From assembly GCA_963170055.1 (NCBI GenBank), contig CAUJGJ010000455.1:62001-126000 (forward strand): a stretch of DNA of 64,000 nucleotides, written 5' to 3'. A program made the position numbers and the translations under genes. Shown here piece by piece: positions 1 through 34,064 of the stretch. Positions within the stretch are counted from its first letter, which is position 1. The number at the start of each line of letters is the position of its first letter. Under the pieces are notes generated by a model. The model worked only from the letters and a program-made list of their open reading frames with translations. It ran no database searches and was not told where the DNA came from. The stretch comes from Halisarca cf. caerulea (Eukaryota; Porifera; Demospongiae; Chondrillida; Halisarcidae).

Positions 1-89
1 ACTGCTTATTTACCACCTTAATCTGCTATAATTAATGACTTGGATTCTTAACAAGTAGATTATCTTATTGAGCAATCACGTAGCATAGA

Positions 90-170
90 TAAATCTTCAA
101 AAATCAATCAATATAGAACGTTTCGGCCACGTAGACCTTCATCAGCCAACAAATCTGAAGTATAGCAGTG
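90..170 (-). ncRNA. Candidate hammerhead ribozyme of the Penelope-like element
   Basis: Minus strand 145-117 reads CTGATGA, then a 4 bp hairpin (GGTC, loop TACGT, GGCC), then GAAACGTT. This is the hammerhead catalytic core: CUGAUGA, stem II, GAAA, and a short self-complementary ACGU stem III before a UH cleavage site. Flanks can form an imperfect stem I, with CTTCA near 160 facing TGAAG near 96. Hammerheads with very short stem III, thought to work as dimers, are established in Penelope-like elements, and this one is at the 3' end of such an element. Stem I next to the core pairs poorly, so activity may be lost. Confidence 0.6.
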
Positions 171-419
171 AGCGACGGCTTAAATACACAAAGTGGTGAC
201 AGGAAATGTTCTAATGTGTGTGTGGGTGTGATTACCTGTAGGAATGTGTATAAATTAATGTGCGTGTATGTGTGTGTGTGTATATGTGTATGATTGACCT
301 TTGTGGCAAGCGAAAGATGAAAAAACAAACAAACAACAGGAATGACAGTGATCAGACAGACAATAACAAATGTTAACAGGTACCAAAAAGACCAAAAAAC
401 AAGCACAATTCTCTGGTCT

Positions 420-1145
420 TCAAGTTGGATGTGTATGTAGGATGGAGTTCCACACCATGGGAAGAAGAAGACCCTTGTCAAGGTTCATGTTGGGGCTCCT
501 CATCCTGATCTGGATAGCTTCTGCCGTCCTCCTTTGCCAAAAACCAGATTCCCTTCTTTTTACAGTGGCTCCTTCCCAGTTGATGTGATGGTCCGTCTTC
601 TGTACATGGACAGCAATGCCATTCTTCTGGTCACCTCTGCGTATGGCTTGCCTGTGCTCACTCATCCTCACTTTCAACGTTCTTATGTTTCCCCAACATA
701 TACCTCCCGACAATCACTACAGGGTATCTCATACACCACGCCTGTCTGCTTCTCCTGGGGGATCCTTGTTTTCACTTTGGTCAAAATCTGTCTCAGTGTC
801 CTTGCCGGTTTGAAGACCGGCCTCACTCCCAGAGGTGTGCAAATCTTCTCAATCCTTTCACTTAGACCCTTGACATAGGGGGTACACAGTACCCTCAGGT
901 TCTCTTCTGTCACAGAGGGAGTGGGGGACACCGAGGGGGGACCTATTAGAATCTTCTGTACCAACTGTTTTGGAAAACCATTGGCTTGGAATACCTGAGA
1001 TAGGTGAACCAACTCCTCCTCCTTCTTTGACGGGTGGCAGATATTGTGAGCCCTAGCCTTCATGCATCTCAGGACTCCTGTTACAGTTCTTGGATGATGA
1101 TGGGAGTGGAAGGGGATATGTCTCCCAGTGTATTCTGTATTATTA
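420..1145 (-). pseudogene. Penelope-like ORF remnant: RT C-terminus plus GIY-YIG endonuclease, frameshifted
   Basis: On the minus strand the frame from about 1145 to 683 reads through a basic, HP-rich segment (KEEELVHLSQVFQANGFP) typical of the end of Penelope reverse transcriptases. It then enters the GIY-YIG domain: GVVYEIPCSDC followed by EVYVGET. The frame stops at 683. The homologous continuation is in another frame from 713 to 420 (RTLKVRMSEHRQAI, then GIAVHV, then RRTAEAIQIR), so a small indel near 700-713 breaks the gene. The Cys pair before the YVGET motif and the downstream Arg and His positions are family features. The catalytic core of the reverse transcriptase is absent because of 5' truncation. 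No function is expected. Confidence 0.82.
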
Positions 1146-1402
1146 TTGGATTCTTAGAATGAGAATATGAATATTATAACCTGTTACTTTTTGTTATAGG
1201 TGATCTACTTAGAACTTCCCATCTGTACAATATTTGGTTTCTGATTTTAGGCTGGTGCCTGGGCAGGTACCACCTCTGGATCTTCTCTTGACCGTGTACA
1301 GTACATACAGTTTGCTAATGTGTTACTGTGTGTGACATATGTATATGTGTGTAAGAAATTGTCACATCAGTTTACATCTCTTTCTGTATTATTATTACAT
1401 AG

Positions 1403-1972
1403 GATACATTGGGCTCTGCCTCTTACACAACTCGCAAGACAACGGCTCAGAAAGATACTGTGATGAGTAAGAAGGGACCGAACATAGTAGCCAGTAAGCC
1501 AGCCACCTCAAAAGCAAAGCCAAAATCTAGTGCAAGTGTTTTGGAAAATGGGAAAGGGGGAGCAGAGAAGATGTCCAAGTCAAGCAGTCAAGAACCTGTG
1601 GCCCCAGAAGGTCTTGTTTCTGATGATCAGAAGGGAGGAGTTGCTGGTATCAGTGATCAACCCTTAGCAGATTTGATGTCTGATGTAGAAACACAACAGA
1701 ACTCGCAAGATGTATCTTTATCCCCAACACACTGTGAGGATGAGCTATTAATTGATACAACCTTATCTTCCCCTCTACCAGTTGAAGGTGACTGCTGCAA
1801 GGAGAATGAGCCTGCGAACCAAGGGGTACCTGAAGATGTTCCAATATTGAACAGCAAGGAAGTTGAGAGCACAGGTCTTGATACCAAAGAGAATGAATTT
1901 CTGGATGATACTGGTCAAGATGTAGTCAAAGAAGAGATACATAGCAACTCCCAGCCTGACAGTGATATCTAA
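1403..1972 (+). CDS. Adducin-like gene copy 0, last exon (exon 8) only; rest lies left of window
   Basis: The exon begins after the acceptor ACATAG and stays open for 189 codons to a TAA. It starts DTLGSASYTT and encodes the C-terminal tail: first a Lys/Ser/Ala-rich stretch, then a long acidic, Ser/Thr-rich segment ending QPDSDI. It matches exon 8 of the complete copies. Like copy 3, and unlike copies 1 and 2, it keeps six extra codons after about residue 54. No domain is recognisable in this tail, which looks disordered. The upstream intron is interrupted by the Penelope-like insertion. The state of exons 1-7 cannot be judged here. Confidence 0.85.
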   Translation, partial: DTLGSASYTTRKTTAQKDTVMSKKGPNIVASKPATSKAKPKSSASVLENGKGGAEKMSKSSSQEPVAPEGLVSDDQKGGVAGISDQPLADLMSDVETQQNSQDVSLSPTHCEDELLIDTTLSSPLPVEGDCCKENEPANQGVPEDVPILNSKEVESTGLDTKENEFLDDTGQDVVKEEIHSNSQPDSDI

Positions 1973-2040
1973 ACAAGTTGTACACTACCAGTCACCATCC
2001 TTCATTAAATTTTGCTATGAAAACACCTGTGGGAAATAAT

Positions 2041-2046
2041 AATAAA
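2041..2046 (+). promoter_or_regulatory. Poly(A) signal of adducin copy 0
   Basis: AATAAA lies about 70 bases after the stop codon and is conserved at the same distance after copies 1 and 2. Confidence 0.55.
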
Positions 2047-2278
2047 TCTATCATACCAACGTACAGCTTAGTACAGTAATTTGACTCTGTGCCCTTTTCG
2101 AAAGTTTCCTTTTAGTACATATGGTTAGCCATAAATAGAATTAGATACTAAATTATAATTACATGTATAATTTGAGTGTGAATTACAACTTATACTGATG
2201 AAATTATATGGGTTGGAACTCAAGGTAAAAAGGAATATACTCATGAACAAGACTTGGTTCACCTGAATGCTATAGAAT

Positions 2279-2280
<2 letters not shown>

Positions 2281-2347
<67 letters not shown>
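2281..2347. repeat. (TG)n microsatellite
   Basis: Uninterrupted TG dinucleotides, also present with different lengths at 17897-17955 and 33408-33472 downstream of the other copies. Confidence 0.97.
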
Positions 2348-2352
<5 letters not shown>

Positions 2353-2929
2353 ACATTAATGATTGTAATTCATTTCACTCATGATCCCAAAGATATAATA
2401 ATTATCCTTGCACGCACTAATTTGCATATTGGTATATATTTGTGCCTATAAAATGTTGCATCGTAAGCTGCATGTGAATATTCTACAATTATATAGTTTT
2501 TCGCACTAATTATCTGCAGTTTATGTTTTAAATTAATAAATATGCATAATATTATATTATCAACCAATCTATCAGTCAATATGTATATTATTTAAGTGCA
2601 CCATGCATGCCAGTTAAGGGGTAGGCACTGTATAGGGCACAGTATGGTCCCATGCAGCTATAGTGGAGGTGCATGCGCCTGGTTACTTAACTTTCATGCA
2701 TACGTTCAATTGTTTTTTATAGTCTTTGTATGTTTATATGTTACAATTCAACAATATTAGAGTCAGAACTGCAACATGCAGTCTACAGGTGACCAAGTTA
2801 TCACAACAAAAAAGCATAACAAGATTTGATCTATTGTCAATAACACACTTATGGCACAAGCCTGGCCTCTGAGTTAACCTGAGGCACATCCTCAGCTGAA
2901 TACTCTGCCGTGTATCCCAAGCCATGAGA

Positions 2930-3215
2930 TCCTCTCAGGCACATGATTGCTGATTCCAGCAGGAAAAAGAGATACAGCACCACAGCCATCCAATGCATTG
3001 AGAGTCTGAAATGTCTCTCTTCTCAGCCAGCCAACTGGCAAGTCTGTTGTAGGGGTGGTGGCCAGCTTGCCCATACCCCCGGATGCAGAAAGAACTATTG
3101 GTGTGAAGGACCCATGCTCCACTTCCAATACCCTTTGCTCGTACGATCGTTTCTTCTCACGTGGATTCCAGGAAAGACTTCATGTTTGACTGTGTGAGGG
3201 AGGTGAAAACCCTTA
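2930..3215 (-). mobile_element. Non-LTR retrotransposon ORF end (remnant, minus strand)
   Basis: The minus strand reads VEHGSFTPIVLSASGGMGK and then, after small shifts, a WLAEKR-type segment and a terminal run related to the LLESAIMCL seen in the better copy at 34065-34840. This is a C-terminal signature I associate with animal LINE-type reverse transcriptases. The upstream part has been replaced by the plus-strand reverse transcriptase remnant that follows. It is repeated at 18540-18825. Confidence 0.6.
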
Positions 3216-3269
3216 CATCAAAAAAATGCATGTTGAAATGATCCTCCAAGAATCCAGTGGGTTGCTAAC

Positions 3270-3960
3270 AGCCTTCATTGATTTCAAATTATAAAAAAAT
3301 TAAAAAGCATATGATCGTGTGGACAGGGAGAAGATGTGGGATTGCTTGGTGTCGTATGGTATTGGTGGTCGTTTTCTTGCTTTTTGAAGGGTTTGTATAA
3401 GGGAGTACGTCTCAAATGAGAATTGAGAATCGTTTAGGTGAGGATTTTGTTGTAACTAAAGGTCGACTTCAAGGCTGTGTTCTGTCTCCGGTCCTGTTTT
3501 CCTTGTACATCAACAGTCTAGTATCAGAGTTGAAAGGTGGTGGCTGTGGGGTGTGGTGTGGGGAAGTGTCAGTGCCTAGCCTGTTGTTAGCAGATGACAC
3601 AAGCTTGATGGCAGAAAGTGATGAGGAGATGAGGAAGAGTTTATAGTGTTTACAAAGTTAGTGTGAGAAATGGTCCGTAGAGATCAATGTCGAAAAATGA
3701 GGAAGAGAGGTGTGGACAGGTGTTCCAGCATTTTCCAAATTGGTGAGGATGAAATTCCCATAGTGCCGACCTACAAATATTTGGGATGCATGGTGGATGA
3801 ATTCTTGGAGTGTTCAAGTATGGTAGAGCACAGAGTGCAGTTAGGGTCACAGGCTTTATCTGTGTGGTTGCGGAGGTGTCGGGAGTCTGAGGTGAAGTTA
3901 GTGGTAAATCCTTTATGGAATTGATGAAGTCACTGCAGGGTGGATTCTGTGCTTTTGTAT
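3270..3960 (+). mobile_element. Degenerate non-LTR reverse transcriptase remnant (plus strand)
   Basis: Reading across frames gives AFIDF, AYDRVDREKMW, YGIGGRFL, then GCVLSPVLFSLYIN, LLLADDTSLMAES and YKYLGCMVDEFLE. These are the finger and palm motifs of LINE reverse transcriptases; the catalytic YADD box appears as LADD. Stops and frameshifts interrupt the frame. A near-identical copy lies at 18880-19560 because the whole spacer was duplicated. Confidence 0.72.
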
Positions 3961-4818
3961 GGGACAGAGATTTGGGGTTACCATCGGAAGTTGGAAGGGT
4001 TGAGCCAAATTCAGTTACGGGCACTCCGTATATTTTTGGTGTGGGTGTTCGGTACCCGAACGTTTCCCTGATGATGGAGGCTGATGCTTTTCCTGTTGTA
4101 TGGTTGGATAGAATTAAGTGCATTGTGCATTCCATAGTGAATGCAATACTGACAATGAATCCAACACAGAATACAGACTGCACTGATTGTATTGTGCATG
4201 AAACTGACAATGACTCAAATTAATGACTGAACTAGCAGAATGTAATTACATTATTCATACCAGTACCACACCAAGTGCAAACTGAAAGTGTCAATGAAGC
4301 AATTTGAAGCATAATGCAGGACCAGAATATTCCATTACCCTGGCCTGAACTATCGCATAGACCAGTGAATGAATTTGCTACAGAAGGATTGACAACTATG
4401 GCATTTCCAGCACTATAAATTATATTTCCATATGCATGGTACAGGTGATCCTACCACAAAAGATTGACAAAATGCAATGAGCTTATCAGAATTTCAAACA
4501 TTTAATCTCTTTTGGTGAAGTGAGAAATAACATTTGTATGATGATTTGCTAGTCATCCATGATTTAAGTACCGGTCGTAGAACATGAGACAATGACAATG
4601 CATCACTTATTGTCTCAATCTAATGTGTACTTAAAGCAACACCCAAGTGATGCAGCACTTACATTACAGCAATTATAAGAAACATGGTCGACAAGTCAAC
4701 ATCGGAACAATTAATGTCTCGTTTGCATAAGTACGTAACGGCCATTTGCATGGACATTTAATGTCAGGTGACATTTGTGTTGTATTGATGTGTGGCTTCG
4801 TCCTTGCGTGAGTTCACC

Positions 4819-4886
4819 TAGTCCAGCCAGCTGTGACCCATATCCCAGTGCTTGCGTATAAACGTGGGTTACAGCTGGTTGGACTA
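4819..4886. mobile_element. Short foldback element, TAGTCC...GGACTA, 9 bp target duplication
   Basis: The arms TAGTCCAGCCAGCTGTGACC and its imperfect complement surround a small loop. The element is flanked by GAGTTCACC on both sides (4810-4818, 4887-4895). The same insertion is at 20425-20490 in the sister spacer. A longer relative lies at 52827-52946. Confidence 0.82.
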
Positions 4887-5530
4887 GAGTTCACCCTGCG
4901 CGGTTTTAGTCTGACGTAGCTCAGACCCAGAATAATCACTCACAAGTATAACAACTAAGATCACAACATTCTCAAACACATAATCTCATCTACTTGATCC
5001 CAAATGACAAAACCAAAGCGAATTGGATCTAGAGCTTCCAGCTGATTATGCAGGACAGACACACATATTGCTATACATTGTATACGACCAACACAGTGAT
5101 CACTTTTCACCACAAACAGTTAGTGGGGACAAATGAACTGGGATACTGGTATTTGTCATGAAATGTGGCCAGCCAGCAAAAAACATACAAAATCGTACAA
5201 CTTAATATGCTTGAGATGCATTCGAGACAAACATCAACAACTCTCATAATTCTATTTCCCATGCAGTCCAACTAAATAGCATCCATGTCTGCAAATTTAA
5301 ATTAATGCATAGTGTCAAAACTGAAGACATGCTCATAGCATGTGTGTCACCTATTATGTACATACACAGGAAGCAAGGTGGTCAACAAGGGTAACCACCC
5401 ACTGTGCCAACAAGTGACCATGTGCCCATCAGTGCAGTGTGTTGGATTTGCCCAGTGCATAATAATACTCAGACGAAAGGCCTAGGGGGACACCAGTTGA
5501 ATCATACTGCAGCACAACACATCAGTCAAT

Positions 5531-5630
5531 TAGTCTCGCGAGCCAGACCCTACGTCGCTAATCCTTCATACGAAGGGGTGGCCCCCTCGTATGAAGGGAT
5601 TAGCGACGTAGGGTCTGGCTCGCGAGACTA
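5531..5630. mobile_element. Near-perfect 100 bp foldback element, TAGTCTCGCG...CGCGAGACTA
   Basis: Arms of about 47 bases are complementary almost throughout, with GC-rich tips and a loop of a few bases. TCAGTCAAT flanks both sides (5522-5530 and 5631-5639), a 9 bp target duplication. The sister spacer has it at 21128-21227. Nine-base duplications are typical of Mutator-like transposases, which may mobilise this non-coding family. Confidence 0.87.
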
Positions 5631-5642
5631 TCAGTCAATATT

Positions 5643-5782
5643 CAACCCAAACTCTATGTGCCCATATTTCGTTGGAGTTTGGGTTGTCTACGTACACAAA
5701 ACGATTAGTATTGCTATATGCCGCAGATTATGCAGCATGTATACTTTGGCTATGTGCCCATATTTCGTTGGAGTTTGGGTTG
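5643..5782. mobile_element. 140 bp inverted-repeat element present only in the copy 0-1 spacer
   Basis: It begins CAACCCAAACTC and ends GAGTTTGGGTTG. It is flanked by CAATATT on both sides (5636-5642 and 5783-5789). The sister spacer has one uninterrupted CAATATT at 21233-21239 and no insert. The motif GCCCATATTTCGTTGGAGTT occurs twice inside, so the element is itself partly duplicated. Confidence 0.78.
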
Positions 5783-5924
5783 CAATATTATCATGTAACA
5801 CAATTCAGCAACACAATCCCACGAGGTTCTGAACTTTGTTCACAACTAGTATTACTATTGTACTGACTAGCGCTATCGAGCCGGATCGCATAATAATTGG
5901 ATGGTGATACATTGTGACAGTACC

Positions 5925-6032
5925 GTGAAGGACAACGAGTGTTGCGGTTTCTACTTATTCTCGCGCGCTAACCAATAGGTTCTCTGATCATAGGTAATAA
6001 TATACGTTAATTTTGACGTAAAAACGTTGACA
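5925..6032 (+). promoter_or_regulatory. Putative core promoter / 5' UTR of adducin copy 1
   Basis: The region just upstream of the start codon contains GCGCTAACCAATAGG (CCAAT at 5972-5976) and a CRE-like TGACGTAA at about 6014. It is locally richer in CG dinucleotides than the rest of the spacer. Copy 2 keeps the same arrangement before 21502. Copy 3 lacks the CCAATAGG block, having GCTAACGCGCTCTCTGATA directly before its ATG. No TATA box is convincing. Confidence 0.45.
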
Positions 6033-17586
<11,554 letters not shown>

Positions 17587-17654
17587 ACAAGTTGTACACT
17601 ACCAGTCACCATCCTTCATTAAATTTTGCTATGAAAACACCTATGGAAAATAAT

Positions 17655-17660
17655 AATAAA
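17655..17660 (+). promoter_or_regulatory. Poly(A) signal of adducin copy 1
   Basis: AATAAA about 70 bases after the stop codon, aligned with that of copies 0 and 2. Confidence 0.55.
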
Positions 17661-17892
17661 TCTATCATACCAACGTACAGCTTAGTACAGTAATTTGACT
17701 CTGTGCCCTTTTCGAAAGTTTCCTTTAAGTACATATGGTTGGCCATAAATAGAATTAGATACTAAATTATAATTACATGTATAATTTGAGTGTGAATTAC
17801 AACTTATACTGATGAAATTATATGGGTTGGAACTCAAAGTAAAAAGGAATATACTCATGAACAAGACTTGGTTCACCTGAATGCTATAGAAT

Positions 17893-17960
<68 letters not shown>

Positions 17961-18539
17961 ACATTAATGATTGTAATTCATTTCACTCATGATCCCAAAG
18001 ATATAATAATTATCCTTGCACACACTAATTTGCATATTGGTATATATTTGTGCCTATAAAATGTTGCATCGTAAGCTGCATGTGAATATTCTACAATTAT
18101 ATAGTTTTTCGCACTAATTATCTGCAGTTTATGTTTTAAATTAATAAATATGCATAATATTATATTATCAACCAATCTATCAGTCAATATGTATATTATT
18201 TAAGTGCACCATGCATGCCAGTTAAGGGGTAGGCACTGTATAGGGAACAGTATGGTCCCATGCAGCTATAGTGGAGGTGCATGCACCTGGTTACTTAACT
18301 TTCATGTATACGTCCAATTGTTTTTTATAGTCTTTGTATGTTTATATGTTACAATTCAACAATATTAGAGTCAGAACTGCAACATGCAGTCTACAGGTGA
18401 CCAAGTTATCACAACAAAAAAGCATAACAAGATTTGATCTATTGTCAATAACACACTTATGGCACAAGCCTGGCCTCTGAGTTAACCTGAGGCACATCCT
18501 CAGCTGAATACTCTGCCGTGTATCCCAAGCCATGAGATC

Positions 18540-18825
18540 CTCTCAGGCACATGATTGCTGATTCCAGCAGGAAAAAGAGATACAGCACCACAGCCATCTA
18601 ATGCATTGAGAGTCTGAAATGTCTCTCTTCTCAGCCAGCCAACTGGCAAGTCTGTTGTACGTGGTGGTGGCCAGCTTCCCCATACCCCCGGATGCAGAAA
18701 GAACTATTGGTGTGAAGGACCCATGCTCCACTTCCAATACCCTTTGCTCGTACGATTGTTTCTTCTCACGTGGATTCCAGGAAAGACTTCATGTTTGACT
18801 GTGTGAGGGAGGTGAAAACCCTTAC
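18540..18825 (-). mobile_element. Non-LTR retrotransposon ORF end (second copy)
   Basis: Duplicate of 2930-3215. The frame reads VEHGSFTPIVLSASGGMGK and continues through RLASWLAEKRDIS without the shift seen in the first copy. Confidence 0.62.
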
Positions 18826-18879
18826 ATCAAAAAAATGCATGTTGAAATGATCCTCCAAGAAGTCCAGTGGGTTGCTAAC

Positions 18880-19560
18880 AGCCTTCATTGATTTCAAATC
18901 ATAAAAAATTTAAAAAGCATATGATCGTGTGGACAGGGAGAAGATGTGGGATTGCTTGGTGTCGTATGGTATTGGTGGTCGTTTTCTTGCTTTTTGAAGG
19001 GTTTGTATAAGGGAGTACGTCTCAAATGAGAATTGAGAATCGTTTAGGTGAGGATTTTGTTGTAACTAAAGGTCGACTTCAAGGCTGTGTTCTGTCTCCG
19101 GTCCTGTTTTCCTTGTACATCAACAGTCTAGTATCAGAGTTGAAAGGTGGTGGCTGTGGGGTGTGGTGTGGGGAAGTGTCAGTGCCTAGCCTGTTGTTAG
19201 CAGATGACACAAGCTTGATGGCAGAAAGTGATGAGGAGATGAGGAAGAGTTTATAGTGTTTACAAAGTTAGTGTGAGAAATGGTCCGTAGAGATCAATGT
19301 CGAAAAATGAGGAAGAGAGGTGTGGACAGGTGTTCCAGCATTTTCCAAATTGGTGAGGATGAAATTCCCATAATGCCGACCTACAAATATTTGGGATGCA
19401 TGGTGGATGAATTCTTGGAGTGTTCAAGTATGGTAGAGCACAGAGTGTAGTTAGGGTCACAGGCTTTATCTGTGTGGTTGCGGAGGTGTCGGGAGTCTGA
19501 GGTGAAGTTAGTGGTAAATCCTTTATGGAATTGTTGAAGTCACTGCAGGGTGGATTCTGT
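18880..19560 (+). mobile_element. Degenerate non-LTR reverse transcriptase remnant (second copy)
   Basis: Duplicate of 3270-3960 with the same GCVLSPVLFSLYIN and LLLADDTSLMAES motifs. An extra stop (TAG at about 19447) interrupts the downstream frame relative to the first copy. Confidence 0.72.
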
Positions 19561-20424
19561 GCTTTTGTATGGGATAGAGATTTGGGGTTGCCATCGGAAG
19601 TTGGAAGGGTTGAGCCAAATTCAGTTACGGGCACTCCGTATATTTTTGGTGTGGGTGTTCGGTACCCGAACGTTTCCCTGATGATGGAGGCTGATGCTTT
19701 TCCTGTTGTATGGTTGGATAGAATTAAGTGCATTGTGCATTCCATAGTGAATGCAATACTGACAATGAATCCAACACAGAATACAGACTGCACTGATTGT
19801 ATTGTGCATGAGACTGACAATGACTCAAATTAATGACTGAACTAGCAGAATGTAATTACATTATTCATACCAGTACCACACCAAGTGCAAACTGAAAGTG
19901 TCAATGAAGCAGTTTGAAGCATAATACAGGACCAGAACATTCCATTACCCTGGCCTGAACTATCACATAGACCAGTGAATGAATTTGCTACAGAAGGATT
20001 GACAACTATGACATTTCCAGCACTATAAATTATATTTCTGTATGGTACAGGTGATCCTACCACAAAAGATTGACAAAATGCAATGAGCTTATCAGAATTT
20101 CAAACATTTAATCTCTTTTGGTGAAGTGAGAAATAACATTTGTATGATGATTTGCTAGTCATCCATGATTTAAGTACCGGTCGTAGAACATGAAATAATG
20201 GCAATGCATCACTTATTGTCTCAATCTAATGTGTACTTAAAGCAACACCTGAGTGATGCAGCACTTACATTGCAGCAATTATAAGAAACATGGTCGACAA
20301 GTCAATATCGGAACAATTAATGTCTCGTTTGCATAAGTACGTAACGGCCATTTGCATGGACATTTAATGTCAGGTGACATTTGTGTTGTATTGATGTGTG
20401 GCTTCGTCCTTGCGTGAGTTCACC

Positions 20425-20490
20425 TAGTCCAGCCAGCTGTGACGTACCCCAGTGCTTGTGTATAAACGTGGGTCACAGCTGGTTGGACTA
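20425..20490. mobile_element. Short foldback element, TAGTCC...GGACTA (second copy)
   Basis: Sister of 4819-4886, with GAGTTCACC retained on both sides. Confidence 0.8.
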
Positions 20491-21127
20491 GAGTTCACCC
20501 TGCGCGGTGTTAGTCTGGCGTAGCTCAGACCCAGAATAATCATTCACAAGTACAACAACCAAGATCACAACATTCTCAAACACATAATCTCATCTACTTG
20601 ATCCCAAATGACAAAACCAAAGCGAATTGGATCTAGAGCTTCCAGCTGATTATGCAGGACAGACAAAACATATTGCTATACATTGTATACGACCAACACA
20701 GTGATCACTTTTCACTACAAACAGTTAGTGGGGACAAATGAACTGGGATACTGGTATTTGTCATGAAATGTGACCAGCCAGCAAAAACATACAAATCGTA
20801 CAACTTAATATGCTTGAGATGCATTCGAGACAAACATCAACAACTCTCATAATTCTATTTCCCATGCAGTCCAACTAAATAGCATCCATGTCTGCAAATT
20901 TAAATTAATGCATAGTGTCAAAACTGAAGACATACTTATAGCATATGTGTCACCTATTATGTACATACACAGGAAGCAAGGTGGTCAACAAGGGTAACCA
21001 CCCACTGTGCCAACAAGTGACCATGTGCCCATCAGTGCAGTGTGTTGGATTTGCCCAGTGCATAATAATACTCAGACGAAAGGGTGACACCAGCTGAATC
21101 ATACTGCAGCACAACACATCAGTCAAT

Positions 21128-21227
21128 TAGTCTCGCGAGCCAGACCCTACGTCGCTAATCCTTCATACGAAGGGGCGGCCCCTTCGTATGACGGGATTAG
21201 CGACGTAGGGTCTGGCTCGCGAGACTA
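21128..21227. mobile_element. 100 bp foldback element (second copy)
   Basis: Sister of 5531-5630; TCAGTCAAT lies on both sides. Confidence 0.85.
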
Positions 21228-21501
21228 TCAGTCAATATTATCATGTAACACAATTCAGCAACACAATCCCACCATAGATCCCACTAGGTTCAGAACTTTA
21301 TTCACAACTAGTGTTACTATTGTACTGACTAGCGCTATCGAGTGAGATCGCATAATAATTGGATGGTGATACATTGTGACAGTACCGTGAAGGACAACGA
21401 GTGTTGCGGTTTCTACTTATGCTCGCGCGCTAACCAATAGGTTCTCTGATCATAGCCATAGGTAATAATAAACGTTAATTTTGACGTAAAAAACGTTGAC
21501 A

Positions 21502-33091
<11,590 letters not shown>

Positions 33092-33159
33092 ACAAGTTGT
33101 ACACTACCAGTCACCATCCTTCATTAAGTTTTGCTATGAAAACACCTGTGGGAAATAAT

Positions 33160-33165
33160 AATAAA
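33160..33165 (+). promoter_or_regulatory. Poly(A) signal of adducin copy 2
   Basis: AATAAA about 70 bases after the stop codon, as in copies 0 and 1. Confidence 0.55.
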
Positions 33166-33403
33166 TCTATTATACTAACGTACAGCTTAGTACGTACAGT
33201 AATTTGACACTGTGCCCTTTTCAAAAGTTTCCTTTTAGTGCATATGGTTGGCCATAATGGAATTAGATACTAAATTATAATTACATGTATAATTTGAGTG
33301 TGAATTACAACTTATACTGGTGAAATTATAAGGATTGGATTGGAACTCGAGAGAAAAAGGAGTACTCATGAACAAGACTTGGTTCACCTGAATGCTATAG
33401 AAT

Positions 33404-33474
<71 letters not shown>

Positions 33475-34064
33475 ATATAGTGATTGTAATTCATTTCACT
33501 CATGATCATAAAGATATAATAATTATCCTTGCACGCACTAATTTGCATATTGGTATATATTTTTGCCTATAAAATGGTGCATCGTTAGCTGCATGTGAAT
33601 ATTCTGCAATTATATAGTTTTTTCGTGCTAATTATCTGCAGTTTATGTTTTAAATTAATAAATATGCATAATATTATATTATCAATCAATCTATCAGTTT
33701 TTATATATGTATATTATTCAAGTGCATGCCAGTTAAGGGGTAGGCACTGTATAGGGCCCATGCAGTGTGGTCCCATGCAGCTATAGTGGAGGTGCATGTG
33801 ACTTGCTACTTAACTTTCATGTACGTCCAATCGTTTCTAATAGTCTTTGTATGTTTATGTTAAAATTCAACAATAATTAGATTCAGAACTAGAACAACAT
33901 ACAGGTGACCAATTCATCACAACAAAAAAAGACATAATCTGATATAATAATTATCCTTGCAAGATCTGTTGTCAATAACACACTTATGGCACAAGTCTGG
34001 CCTCTGAATTAACCTACATGAGGCATGCACATCCTCAGCTGAATACTCTGCAGTGTATTCCAAG

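Larger units (their letters stand above)
51..1145 (-). mobile_element. 5'-truncated Penelope-like retroelement in intron 7 of adducin copy 0
   Basis: The block lies between two copies of the 11-base sequence TTGGATTCTTA (40-50 and 1146-1156). The same intron in copies 1 and 2 (around 16780 and 32285) has a single similar site, TTGGATTCTCA, and no insert, so the ends are exact. Read on the minus strand it holds the end of a reverse transcriptase ORF, a GIY-YIG endonuclease region, an untranslated tail and a hammerhead-like motif. That order is the known 3' layout of Penelope-like elements. The 5' part is missing and the ORF carries a frameshift, so the copy is dead. It inserted after the units separated, or was lost from the others. 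Confidence 0.85.
1973..6032. other. Spacer between adducin copies 0 and 1
   Basis: About 4 kb without a host gene. It holds a TG repeat, two oppositely oriented non-LTR retroelement remnants, two foldback elements with 9 bp target duplications, a 140 bp inverted-repeat element and the promoter region of copy 1. From 4240 to 4800 and from 4900 to 5400 I see nothing recognisable. The whole spacer is repeated at 17587-21501. Confidence 0.8.
17587..21501. repeat. Spacer between copies 1 and 2, near-identical to 1973-6032
   Basis: It carries the same TG repeat (17897-17955), minus-strand LINE tail (18540-18825), plus-strand reverse transcriptase remnant (18880-19560), foldback elements (20425-20490, 21128-21227) and promoter. 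It lacks the 140 bp element of the other spacer. No host gene seen. Confidence 0.9.

Noticed and set aside
1650..1887. Antisense open frames opposite adducin exon 8, repeated at 17264-17501, 32769-33006 and 42017-42364
   Set aside because: Shadows of the biased codon content of exon 8; no start context, splice support or recognisable domain.
3650..4210. 186-codon minus-strand frame opposite the LINE remnant, also at 19260-19820
   Set aside because: Antisense to degenerate reverse transcriptase sequence; duplicated only because the spacer is duplicated.
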